Made by a program: the position numbers and the translations under genes. A stretch of DNA of 42,430 nucleotides from a virus: positions 1-42,430 of IMG/VR virus record IMGVR_UViG_3300050821_004187. One strand, given 5' to 3'. A model generated the notes under the pieces. The model was given only the letters and a program-made list of their open reading frames with translations, did not search any database and was not told where the DNA came from. The stretch's first letter is position 1, and the number at the start of each line of letters is the position of its first letter. This document shows, in pieces, positions 22,817-29,279 of this stretch.

Positions 22817-23716
22817 GTGCGGGTCGGCTCCCTGTTCACCGGGATCGGCGGGTTCGATCTCGGCCTCGAGCGCGCCGGGATGCGAGTCGTCTGGCAGTGC
22901 GAGAGCGACCCGTGGGCCCGCGCCGTCCTCGCCCGCCACTGGCCAGGCGTCCCGTGCTACCCCGACGTCGCCAAACTTGCCGGCGCCGACATCGAGCCCG
23001 TCGACGTCCTCTGCGGCGGATTCCCCTGCCAGGGCCTCTCGGACGCCGGGCTGCGGCTCGGGCTGCTCGACCCGCGCTCGGGTCTTTGGTCGGAGTTCGC
23101 CCGCCTCATTCGCGAGCTACACCCCGGATGGGTCGTCGTGGAGAACGTCCCAGGCCTCCTTGTTCGGGGGATGGGCCGAGTTCTCGGAGACCTGGCCGCG
23201 AGCGGGTATGACGCGGAGTGGGACTGCCTACCCGCTAGCGCCTTCGGCGCCCCCCATCGCCGAGACCGGGTCTGGATCGTCGCCTACCCAGCCGCAGCTG
23301 TGGCCGACCCCGAAGTCGAGCCCGTCGGGCCCGGACTACGCTCGAGCGCGGCGGCCGCGGTCCGGCAGCGACGACCTCGCCACGGCGGTCGCCCGGCTGG
23401 TGCCGACGCCGACGGTCTCGGACAGCAAGGGCGCCTCCCCGGGTTTGAAGCGGGAGGGGTCGGACAACCTCGCCGAGTTCGTGATGTTCCTGACGCCGAC
23501 GGCTTCGAACCGCGACTCCGCGGGCGGGACCAACAGCCGACGACGCCAGGACCGGGACGGCACCTACATCAGTGGGCAGCTGAACCCGACGTGGGTCGAG
23601 TGGCTGATGGGGTTCCCGCTCGGGTGGACCGACTTAGGGGTCTCGGCAACTCGCTCGTCCCGCAGATCGCCGAGTGGATCGGCGGGCGGATCATGACCTG
23701 GGAGAACGCCGCATGA
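22817..23716 (+). CDS. DNA (cytosine-5) methyltransferase
   Basis: A 299-aa C5 methyltransferase. Motifs in order: I, LFTGIGGFDLGLERAG (6-21); IV with catalytic C71 in GGFPCQGLSDAG; VI, VVVENV (106-111); VIII, HRRDRVWIVA (147-156); and X, LGNSLVPQIAEWIGG (276-290). The segment between VIII and X (about 160-265), where target recognition should lie, is low in hydrophobic residues and reads poorly. In the +1 frame the same DNA encodes a better-looking chain (see the overlapping feature). Likely role: protecting phage DNA from host restriction. GTG 22817 follows the MazG-like stop by one base. Confidence 0.8.
   Translation: MRVGSLFTGIGGFDLGLERAGMRVVWQCESDPWARAVLARHWPGVPCYPDVAKLAGADIEPVDVLCGGFPCQGLSDAGLRLGLLDPRSGLWSEFARLIRELHPGWVVVENVPGLLVRGMGRVLGDLAASGYDAEWDCLPASAFGAPHRRDRVWIVAYPAAAVADPEVEPVGPGLRSSAAAAVRQRRPRHGGRPAGADADGLGQQGRLPGFEAGGVGQPRRVRDVPDADGFEPRLRGRDQQPTTPGPGRHLHQWAAEPDVGRVADGVPARVDRLRGLGNSLVPQIAEWIGGRIMTWENAA
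23118..23696 (+). other. Overlapping +1-frame reading within the methyltransferase gene
   Basis: The +1 frame is open from 22680 to TAG/stop at 23696. From about 23118 it encodes a protein-like chain: SSWRTSQASLFGGWAEFSET, WPRAGMTRSGTAYPL, LWPTPKSSPSGPDYARARR, VARLVPTPTVSDSKGAS, ISGQLNPTWVEWLMGFPLGW. I recognise this style from C-terminal regions of many phage methyltransferase-like proteins, where it is the main frame. No own start or Shine-Dalgarno was found. It may be a frameshifted C-terminus, an overprinted ORF or a relic. Confidence 0.4.
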
Positions 23717-23961
23717 GCATCGAGCTCCACCTCGACGACGCCGGCGTCGAGCGCCTCGCCGACGCGATCGCGCGCCGCCTCGAGGGGCGCCTCGGCGTCG
23801 CGAGCCCGTGGCTGACCGCCGAGGACGCCGCCGCCTACATCGGCGCCCCGGTCTCCCGGATCCGGCAGCTGACGATGGGCGACGAGATCCCGGTCCACCG
23901 CGACGGCCGGCGCGTGCTCTACAACCGCGACGAGCTCGACCGCTGGCTCGCGTCCCATTAG
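23713..23961 (+). CDS. Excisionase candidate (HTH_17/MerR-type)
   Basis: An 82-aa protein. After an acidic first helix, SPWLTAEDAAAYIGAPVSRI, then IPVHRDGRRVLYNRDELDRWL, is the winged-helix pattern of excisionase-type DNA-binding proteins. It is the last gene before the integrase, the usual place of the recombination directionality factor. ATG 23713 overlaps the methyltransferase TGA. A 90-bp gap follows, containing GGGGTAAGGTCGTGCGACCCC then TTAATTT in pieces that could form a weak hairpin. Confidence 0.78.
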   Translation: MSIELHLDDAGVERLADAIARRLEGRLGVASPWLTAEDAAAYIGAPVSRIRQLTMGDEIPVHRDGRRVLYNRDELDRWLASH

Positions 23962-24051
23962 CGGCCCAGCGGGGTAAGGTCGTGCGACCCCTTAATTTCG
24001 GGCCCGCACCGTGTCACCGGCCGGGCCCCGACCCACCAGGAGGACCCCCTG

Positions 24052-25203
24052 ATGAGCACCCAGAACCCTAACCCGCCTCGGACGACCGCGGTCGACGGCG
24101 AGCCCGGCATCTACCTGCTCGCCAACGGCAAGTACCTGATCCGGTTCCGCGACGAGACCGGCAAGGTCCGCGACCGGCGATTCCCCAACCTCACGCTCGC
24201 CAAGCGCGCCAAGGGCAAGATCGACGGCGGCGAGAAGCGCGCCGAGAACCGCCAGACATTCCGGGCCTACGCCCAGCACTGGCTCGACACCTACACCGGC
24301 CGGAAGGCCCACGGCGCCACCGACGAGACCGTCGAGAGCTACCGCGACTCGATCGAACGGCTCGCGATCCCCTTCTTCGGCTCCATGCGGCTCGACCGGA
24401 TCGACCCGCCCAAGGTCAAGGCCTTCATCGCCCACCTCGAGGACCAGGGGTACGCGCCCGCCACGATCCGCCGGTACTTCGCGCCGGTCCGCGCGCTCTT
24501 CAAGACCGCGTTTGAGGACGGGATGATCGGCCGCGACATCAACGTCCGGGTCGTCCTCCGGAACCCGCAGGAGCGCGCGCCGCGCCTCCCGCTGACCGCC
24601 GACGAGACCGCCGCGATCCTCGCCGAGATCCCCGTCAAGCACGCCGACGTCGCGCTGCTCTACGCCACGACCGGCGCCCGGCTGCAGGAGCCCTTCGCGG
24701 TCCGCTACTCAGACCTCGGCCACGACGACGAGGGGTGCCCGACGATTCGGTTCCCGCGGTCCAAGACCCCGGCCGGGCTGAAGCCGATCCGCCTCACCCC
24801 GGAGATGGCGCAAGCGCTCACCCGCCGCCGCGCGGAGACCGGCGCCGGGCCTAACGACCTCGTCTTCCCCTCGGCGACCGGCACCGAGATGAGCGGTCGC
24901 AACTGGCGCCGCCGGGTCTTCCGGCCCGCCGCCGAGCGCGCCGGTGTGCCCACGGCGACACCGCACCAGCTGCGGCACGGCGTCGCGACCCTGATGGCCA
25001 ACACCGGCGCCACCGCCAGCGACATCGCCCGGGTGCTGCGCCACGCCGACGGCGGGCGCCTCGCCATGCAGACCTACATCCACAGCGACGCGCCCGACGT
25101 CACCTTCCTCGACGACGTCTTCCGCGCCGCCCGCGAGCACAACAGCACAACGGGTAGCACAACACCCCTACAAACCTCGGCCGATGTGGGCCAAACTCGA
25201 TAG
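24052..25203 (+). CDS. int: Tyrosine recombinase integrase
   Basis: A 383-aa integrase. Residues about 18-60 form an N-terminal arm-binding-like domain (GIYLLANGKYLIRFRDETGK); 68-165 the SAM-like core-binding domain; 180-365 the catalytic domain. Catalytic residues are visible: R210 (TTGARLQE), H305 and R308 (HQLRHG), H331 (LRHADG) and nucleophile Y342 (MQTYIH). It inserts phage DNA at a chromosomal tRNA-Thr gene, judging from the attP just downstream. ATG 24052 has AGGAGG upstream. The last codons contain three copies of the GCACAAC repeat, so the 3' end doubles as part of attP. Confidence 0.95.
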   Translation: MSTQNPNPPRTTAVDGEPGIYLLANGKYLIRFRDETGKVRDRRFPNLTLAKRAKGKIDGGEKRAENRQTFRAYAQHWLDTYTGRKAHGATDETVESYRDSIERLAIPFFGSMRLDRIDPPKVKAFIAHLEDQGYAPATIRRYFAPVRALFKTAFEDGMIGRDINVRVVLRNPQERAPRLPLTADETAAILAEIPVKHADVALLYATTGARLQEPFAVRYSDLGHDDEGCPTIRFPRSKTPAGLKPIRLTPEMAQALTRRRAETGAGPNDLVFPSATGTEMSGRNWRRRVFRPAAERAGVPTATPHQLRHGVATLMANTGATASDIARVLRHADGGRLAMQTYIHSDAPDVTFLDDVFRAAREHNSTTGSTTPLQTSADVGQTR

Positions 25204-25212
25204 GCGCGATTT

Positions 25213-25243
25213 GCGGGGGTTTCTCGACCCGAGCAACCCCCGC
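25213..25243 (+). terminator. Long hairpin after integrase
   Basis: GCGGGGGTT (25213-25221) pairs with AACCCCCGC (25235-25243), and inside it CTCG (25223-25226) pairs with CGAG (25230-25233), giving a near-continuous stem. No T-tract follows. It may terminate the early transcript or be a structural part of attP. Confidence 0.5.
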
Positions 25244-25260
25244 CGAACCCCCTGACTAAA

Positions 25261-25303
25261 CTCGTAATGAAGATGTCCCCGGTTCGAGTCCGGGCGTCGG
25301 CTT
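25261..25303 (+). other. attP: attP core: 3' part of a tRNA-Thr(CGU) gene
   Basis: The segment reads as a tRNA from the anticodon loop onward: loop CTCGTAA (anticodon CGT, Thr), 3' anticodon stem TGAAG, variable loop ATGTC, T-arm CCCGG-TTCGAGT-CCGGG, acceptor 3' strand CGTCGGC and T discriminator. The 5' half is missing: the preceding bases (CTAAA) cannot pair with TGAAG. So it is not a functional tRNA but the identity block that restores the host tRNA after integration. Confidence 0.85.
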
Positions 25304-25310
25304 CACACAA

Positions 25311-25334
25311 ACCCCCCGGAAACGGGGGGTTTTT
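25311..25334 (+). terminator. Intrinsic terminator
   Basis: ACCCCCCG (25311-25318), loop GAAA, CGGGGGGT (25323-25330) and then TTTTCG. It lies directly after the tRNA-derived block, so it might be the terminator of the host tRNA gene carried along by the phage. Confidence 0.85.
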
Positions 25335-25643
25335 CGTTGGCCCACCGACACGGCGCCCGTGGGGCCAGCACAACACGTCGCACAACAGGCCCGCACAACG
25401 GGCACAACGGCTACCCCAGCCGTGACGCGCCGTGTGCCCGCGTGCGCCCGCCAGGCGGCGCCTCGACGCAACCCCCGCCTCGACGCCGCGGGGCCCGGCA
25501 GATGGCCGCACAACGCGGGAGGGCAAGCATCGTTTTGCGTCCCGATCTTGCGCAATACGCACGCGCCCGACGCACGATGTGTCTCCCGACAGGCGTAGAG
25601 TCAGCGCGCGACGCACCAGCCACCCCCCAGGAGGTCCAGCCAC
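25335..25643. promoter_or_regulatory. Gene-free right arm of attP and upstream region of HTH operon
   Basis: About 310 bp without a credible gene. It contains five of the GCACAAC repeats, the palindrome TTGCGCAA (25548-25555; the same 8-mer is found at 15545-15552 by the early promoter), and a -10-like TAGAGT (25596-25601), identical to the -10 of the early promoter but without a clear -35. A promoter for the operon beginning at 25644 is likely here. Confidence 0.45.
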
Positions 25644-26096
25644 ATGCCTGCCGCTCGCACGAACGGCCTCATGCCTGATTCGGCAGAGGCCCAGCTAACC
25701 GCGCTTCTCGACGCCACCGTCGACGAGCTCCAGACTCGCCACGACGTGCTCAAACTCGAGCTCACCCAGGTCGCCGAGAAGTTGAAGCGCTACAAGCAGA
25801 TGCAGCGCGCCGGGCAGGGCCCGGCGCCCACGGCCCCGAAAGCAGCGGACAAGCCGACGATGAAGTCGTCGCCGAAGATGCGCGAGCGCGTGCTCGCCGC
25901 CCTGCGCGACGCCGGCGAGCCGCGCACCGTGAAGGCGATCGCCGAGACCATTGGCGCCAGCCGCGGGATCGTCGACGCCGCCGTCAAGCAGCTTCGCGAG
26001 GATGACCTCGTCCGGTTCGCCGGGAAGGACACGAGCGTCACCAACGGGGTCGCCCCGGCGACGTGGGCGACCTTCCCCGAGGCCGCTGATGCCTAG
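25644..26096 (+). CDS. Coiled-coil winged-HTH protein
   Basis: A 150-aa protein. Residues about 20-52 form a coiled coil (TVDELQTRHDVLKLELTQVA), followed by an Ala/Pro/Lys linker (56-78), and a winged helix (80-140: MRERVLAALRDAGEPRTVKA, IGASRGIVDAAVKQLREDDL). It probably binds DNA as a regulator of this accessory operon. GGAGGT lies ten bases before ATG 25644. First gene after attP, so in the prophage it would be at one end. Confidence 0.7.
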   Translation: MPAARTNGLMPDSAEAQLTALLDATVDELQTRHDVLKLELTQVAEKLKRYKQMQRAGQGPAPTAPKAADKPTMKSSPKMRERVLAALRDAGEPRTVKAIAETIGASRGIVDAAVKQLREDDLVRFAGKDTSVTNGVAPATWATFPEAADA

Positions 26097-26511
26097 AACG
26101 CACTTCGCGCTCGCCGACGCGAGCGACCGCGAGCTGCTCGCGCTGCTGCTGGACGCCGCCGGACGCGAGGGTCAAGCCTCGACGGCGGACGTCGCCGACC
26201 TGGCCGGTCTGAAATCGAAGCGACCCCTGGTGAATGTGGGCGTCAGGCTTGGGTACCTCCGCAAGATCGGGCTCGTAGAGCGCGATCCCGAGACCCGCGG
26301 CTGGTATTTGACGGCCACCGGGGAGTCGTTCGTGGCTGGTCGACTCTCGGCCGCTGCCCGCCGCGCCCTCGACGATCTCGACGGGGGCGCGGCTTGGGTA
26401 GCGACAGAACAGCTCGGCGAGCTGCTCCGTCTCGCCGGCGACACCCAAGCAACGATGATGCGCCGCCAGTGGCAGCACGCATGGCTGCGCCGCAACGGAT
26501 ATCGGCGGTGA
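26089..26511 (+). CDS. Winged-HTH protein
   Basis: A 140-aa protein. The first half is a winged helix (LLLDAAGREGQASTADVADL, LVNVGVRLGYLRKIGLVERD and a strand GWYLTATGE). The second half is helical with a basic end (MMRRQWQHAWLRRNGYRR). It overlaps the preceding HTH gene by eight bases, and the pair may form a regulatory unit. Not assigned to a named family. Confidence 0.68.
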   Translation: MPRTHFALADASDRELLALLLDAAGREGQASTADVADLAGLKSKRPLVNVGVRLGYLRKIGLVERDPETRGWYLTATGESFVAGRLSAAARRALDDLDGGAAWVATEQLGELLRLAGDTQATMMRRQWQHAWLRRNGYRR

Positions 26512-26699
26512 CCCCGAGCGACGGGGATCGACTGCTGGCGGCGATCGACGACGTCGTGCGCTTCATCGTCGGCCTCGACCTACCGGAGCTGCCCGACGAC
26601 GAGACCGAGCAGCTGGTCGGGCACCTGACCGGCGCCGTGTTCATCCGGGTGAACGATCTCCTGCCGCTCGAACCGACGACCGCGGGCCGACCCGGATGA
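26508..26699 (+). CDS. Small acidic protein, unknown
   Basis: A 63-aa acidic protein with a helical core (LLAAIDDVVRFIVGLDLPEL) and no recognisable motif. GTG 26508 overlaps the previous TGA by four bases; its end overlaps the next ATG by four. Coupling and codon use support translation. Confidence 0.62.
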   Translation: MTPSDGDRLLAAIDDVVRFIVGLDLPELPDDETEQLVGHLTGAVFIRVNDLLPLEPTTAGRPG

Positions 26700-26998
26700 G
26701 CCCGCACCTCTCCCGGACCGACCGCGTCGGCGAGGCCCCCACCGACCGGCTGGGACGAATCGCCGCCGCGATGCTCGAGGCGGCGGAGGCCCACCCGGAG
26801 TACCGGGACGGCGACCGGGTGATCGTGATGCTCGACGACGACGTCGAGAAGCGCGGGATGCTCGCCCACGGCGGCTACGGCGAGGACGAGGGCGCCGACG
26901 CGTTCGTCAACCTGCTGGGGCACGTCGACGCGATCGCGCAGGGGAACGGGGTGCGGCTCGACTTCATACCGATGGCGGAGCCGCCAGGACAGGGATGA
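26696..26998 (+). CDS. Small alpha/beta protein, unknown
   Basis: A 100-aa protein with a helix (RLGRIAAAMLEAAEAHPEY), a strand (DRVIVMLDDD), a Gly-rich loop and a final helix-strand (LLGHVDAIAQGNGVRLDFIP). I do not recognise it. Four-base overlaps on both sides. Confidence 0.68.
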   Translation: MSPHLSRTDRVGEAPTDRLGRIAAAMLEAAEAHPEYRDGDRVIVMLDDDVEKRGMLAHGGYGEDEGADAFVNLLGHVDAIAQGNGVRLDFIPMAEPPGQG

Positions 26999-27204
26999 CC
27001 GCCGCCGCCGACCTCGAGGCCCGGCGCGCTACGGCGCCCGAGCACATCGACAACGGCACCCTGCCCGCCGGGAGCGAGATGTTCTACTACTGCCAGTCGT
27101 GCGGGCACCTCGTCGCCGTCCTGCACGAGGACTGGTGGCGGGACGAGGACGTGCCGCCGAGGCAATGCGACTGGTGCGTCGAGCACGGGATCGAGCTGGA
27201 GTGA
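26995..27204 (+). CDS. Small zinc-ribbon protein
   Basis: A 69-aa protein with two cysteine pairs, YYCQSCGHLVAVLHEDWW and QCDWCVEHG, spaced 27 residues apart as in a zinc ribbon. Function unknown. GTG/ATG-coupled to both neighbours by four bases. Confidence 0.7.
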   Translation: MTAAADLEARRATAPEHIDNGTLPAGSEMFYYCQSCGHLVAVLHEDWWRDEDVPPRQCDWCVEHGIELE

Positions 27205-27629
27205 GCGCCTGCAACCAGCGCCCGCCTGAGGGTCACCCGTTCCACGGGACGCTGGTTGCCTGCCACCTTGCCGCCGGGCACCGCGAGCCGCACAGCTGGG
27301 AGATCCGGACCCCGCACCCGTGGGCGGCCAAGCTGATGGGCGGTCCCGCTGGCGACGGGCCCGACCACCTCTGGGCCGTTGGTCCGGTCTGGGCCAAGAT
27401 CATCGTCCGCCGCCTGCCCGGCCCGTTCGGCTGGCAGATCATCGGCGGCGACGGGATCCCCGACGACGGGTACGTCCCCGAGCCCGGCGACGCGACCTAC
27501 CTGCTGGCCGAGATCGCCGAGGCGTTCGACCCCGACCGCCCCGGGCTGGAGTGGATCGGCTTCTACCGCTGGACCCGGCCGCGGTCCGAGTGGCGCGACC
27601 CCGACGCCAACCGGTACTGGGGCGACTGA
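27201..27629 (+). CDS. Small phage protein, unknown
   Basis: A 142-aa protein. The N-terminus has HGTLVACHLAAGHREPHSW, a Cys/His-rich stretch seen in small phage proteins (CxLxxGHxxxH), possibly zinc binding. The rest is alpha/beta with GWQIIGGDGIPDDG and ATYLLAEIAEAFDPDRP. No function assigned. Overlaps both neighbours. Confidence 0.68.
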   Translation: MSACNQRPPEGHPFHGTLVACHLAAGHREPHSWEIRTPHPWAAKLMGGPAGDGPDHLWAVGPVWAKIIVRRLPGPFGWQIIGGDGIPDDGYVPEPGDATYLLAEIAEAFDPDRPGLEWIGFYRWTRPRSEWRDPDANRYWGD

Positions 27630-27937
27630 TGTCCGGGACCTACTACGACTTCGAGGGCAACCCGATCGACGTGCTGGAGTGGGCGCGGCTGTTCGAGTCG
27701 GCCGACAGGGTCCTCGCCCGGACCCGCGTCGGCGACGGCTCCGAGGTCTCGACCGTGTGGCTCGGCCTCGATTACTCGTTCGGTCAGGGCACCCCGCTGA
27801 TCTACGAGACCATGATCTTCGGAGGCCCGCACGACGAGTACCAGGACCGTCACCCGAACCGCGACGCCGCGCTCGCGGGGCACGACCAGGCGGTCGCGCT
27901 CGCCCGCGACGCCGCTCGAGCCGATGCCGCGCGCTGA
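27629..27937 (+). CDS. Conserved small phage protein, unknown function
   Basis: A 102-aa protein. The segment VSTVWLGLDYSFGQGTPLIY and then ETMIFGG, followed later by a helix beginning AALAGHDQAV, matches a small protein widespread in actinophage and proteobacterial phage accessory regions; its function is not known to me. TGATG coupling with the gene before it. Confidence 0.75.
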   Translation: MSGTYYDFEGNPIDVLEWARLFESADRVLARTRVGDGSEVSTVWLGLDYSFGQGTPLIYETMIFGGPHDEYQDRHPNRDAALAGHDQAVALARDAARADAAR

Positions 27938-28106
27938 CGACGAGCACATGGCGGTCCCGACCTGGCGGATGCGCCAGCTCCAGGACATCGAGCAGGCGGC
28001 GCTCGAGGTCGTCGAGATGATCGGCCAGACGGAGTACTCGAAGCGCTCCGAGTTCGAGCGGGAGATCAGCGCGCTCCTGAGCGACGCGATCGAGGGGCCG
28101 CGATGA
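27924..28106 (+). CDS. Small helical protein, unknown
   Basis: A 60-aa helical protein (MRQLQDIEQAALEVVEMIGQ, EFEREISALLSDAIE). ATG 27924 overlaps the previous gene by 14 bases; ATG 27948 (MAVPTWRM) is an equally possible start. The stop overlaps the next ATG (28103). Function unknown. Confidence 0.62.
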   Translation: MPRADDEHMAVPTWRMRQLQDIEQAALEVVEMIGQTEYSKRSEFEREISALLSDAIEGPR

Positions 28107-28213
28107 CCAGCGGTCGACCAATCTGTCTGGTGTGTTTCGGCGCGGCGGTATTGATCGCGCCTTGCGGAATCCCGGTCTGTGCGCGCTGCGCCCCGAAGGT
28201 CTGGAAGTTGTGA
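28103..28213 (+). CDS. Tiny zinc-ribbon ORF, 36 aa
   Basis: The product contains ICLVCFG and, 12-15 residues later, CGIPVCARCA, a four- to five-cysteine arrangement typical of micro zinc ribbons. ATG 28103 overlaps the previous TGA (ATGA) and the stop overlaps the next GTG (28210), so both borders follow the operon's pattern. Too short for normal ORF cut-offs but well supported by context. Confidence 0.6.
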   Translation: MTSGRPICLVCFGAAVLIAPCGIPVCARCAPKVWKL

Positions 28214-28470
28214 GGGCCCCCCGCCGGTTCTACGCCGCGCACCGCCGCGCCTACGTCCCGCGCCTCTGGCCGATGCTGATCGGCACCGGCCTGCTGGTGC
28301 TCGCGGCCTGCCTGCTGACCAACCCGACCGTCCTCGAGGGGATCGCGATCGGCGCCGGCGTCGCCCTCGTCGTCGGCGTCACCCGCTGGGAGATCTGGAA
28401 GCACCGCCACCCGGTCATCACCCCGGCCGAATACATCACCGACCTCCAACGAAAGGCGCGCTGGAACTGA
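28210..28470 (+). CDS. Small two-TM membrane protein
   Basis: An 86-aa protein. A basic N-terminus (RAPRRFYAAHRRAYVPR) is followed by two hydrophobic helices (about 23-41, MLIGTGLLVLAACLL; about 46-63, LEGIAIGAGVALVVGV) and a basic tail. Topology suggests both ends in the cytoplasm. Function unknown; a membrane protein of the accessory region could modify the host envelope. GTG 28210 chosen for the GTGA overlap. Confidence 0.68.
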   Translation: MRAPRRFYAAHRRAYVPRLWPMLIGTGLLVLAACLLTNPTVLEGIAIGAGVALVVGVTRWEIWKHRHPVITPAEYITDLQRKARWN

Positions 28471-28745
28471 TGCCCACCGTCCCGCACGGCCGCTGGGAGG
28501 GCGCCGAGGCCTACCGCGTCAACCTCAGCCGCGAGGACGACGACTACCAGGTCTTCGGCCCCAACGAGCGGATCAAGGTCCTTCGGATCTCGATCGGCGG
28601 CACCGACGAGATCGGCTACTACCTCAAATTCCGCGGCGACCCCGACGACGTCGTCAAAGTGCTGGAGATCATGCTCGAGGCCGCGCGCCGGCAGCTGCCC
28701 CGCGGCCGATACCGCGACGAACGGACCCACCGCCATGAGCGCTAG
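28470..28745 (+). CDS. Small protein, unknown
   Basis: A 91-aa protein with beta strands (YQVFGPNERIKVLRISIGG, IGYYLKFRG), a helix (VVKVLEIMLEAARRQLP) and a basic end. Not recognised. TGATG coupling upstream and an 11-base overlap downstream. Confidence 0.68.
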   Translation: MPTVPHGRWEGAEAYRVNLSREDDDYQVFGPNERIKVLRISIGGTDEIGYYLKFRGDPDDVVKVLEIMLEAARRQLPRGRYRDERTHRHER

Positions 28746-29139
28746 CGAACGCCGCATCGCCGAGCTCGAGCGCCAGCTCGAGGAGGCCGAGATGAAGAAC
28801 CGCGAACTGCGCCACCTCCTCCAGCGCCAGCTCCAGACGACCGACACCCTGTGGTTCGAGTCCGGGGTCTCGGGCCGCACCGGCGAGCCGTTCGTCCACA
28901 TCCGCTGGGGCGACGAGTCCGGCCAGCTCGACGTCGACGTCGCCCGCGAGCACGCGCTGCACATGCTCGAGGTCACGAACGCCGCCGAGTTCGACGCCGC
29001 CTTCATCCGCGGCCTGACCACGCCCGAGCCCGAGGGCCCCGGGCTCGAGCTCGACACGGCGATGGGGATGCTCATGATCGTCAGGAAGGCGCGCACCGGC
29101 GACGTCGACTCGAGCCTCGCGACCCCGCGCGACCCCTGA
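28735..29139 (+). CDS. Coiled-coil protein, unknown
   Basis: A 134-aa protein with an N-terminal coiled coil of about 30 residues (RRIAELERQLEEAEMKNREL) followed by an alpha/beta part (EPFVHIRWGDESGQLDVDV, HALHMLEVTNAAEFDAAF). It ends this operon; a terminator hairpin follows 25 bases later. Function unknown. Confidence 0.7.
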   Translation: MSASERRIAELERQLEEAEMKNRELRHLLQRQLQTTDTLWFESGVSGRTGEPFVHIRWGDESGQLDVDVAREHALHMLEVTNAAEFDAAFIRGLTTPEPEGPGLELDTAMGMLMIVRKARTGDVDSSLATPRDP

Positions 29140-29164
29140 CCCCAGCCCGCCAAGGACGGCCCGC

Positions 29165-29197
29165 GCGCCCCCGGCCAACACCCCAGGCCGGGGGCGC
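29165..29197 (+). terminator. Terminator hairpin, 12-bp perfect stem
   Basis: GCGCCCCCGGCC (29165-29176) pairs with GGCCGGGGGCGC (29186-29197) over a nine-base loop, followed by CCCTCTTAG. The T-tract is short, but the stem is very stable and it separates two transcription units. Confidence 0.7.
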
Positions 29198-29279
29198 CCC
29201 TCTTAGCACGTTCGTAGCGTTACCTTCGGCCCCGCGTGGTGGTGTGTGTGGTGCAACTCACAACCACCCAGGAGGCAAC

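Larger units (their letters stand above)
25137..25514 (+). repeat. Eight GCACAAC direct repeats flanking attP (arm-type site candidates)
   Basis: Copies begin at 25137, 25145, 25157 (in the integrase 3' end) and at 25368, 25380, 25393, 25402 and 25508 (beyond the core). All eight are on the same strand. A seven-base word would be expected far less than once in such a stretch. Clustered direct repeats on both sides of an attP core are the layout of arm-type integrase binding sites. Confidence 0.7.

Noticed and set aside
23962-24051. Terminator between excisionase and integrase
   Set aside because: GGTCG/CGACC would leave a two-base loop, and the larger pairing is broken; evidence too weak to annotate.
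25240-25306. A complete tRNA gene
   Set aside because: The T-arm and 3' anticodon stem are perfect, but the bases before the anticodon loop cannot form the 5' anticodon stem, D-arm or acceptor; it is a 3' fragment serving as attP.
25074-25643. Minus-strand ORFs over attP with protein text such as TPGLEPGTSSLR
   Set aside because: This is the familiar false product from reading a tRNA T-arm region in reverse; it overlaps the attP core, a terminator and the integrase end, and has no start signals.
28201-29153. Long minus-strand ORFs in the accessory operon
   Set aside because: They oppose a chain of ATGA-coupled plus-strand genes with zinc ribbon, membrane and coiled-coil features, and have no ribosome sites.
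29221-29226. TACCTT as promoter -10 for the HARE-HTH gene
   Set aside because: A promoter must lie between the terminator and 29280, but no -35 at acceptable spacing could be found for this or the nearby TAGCGT, so no specific site is called.
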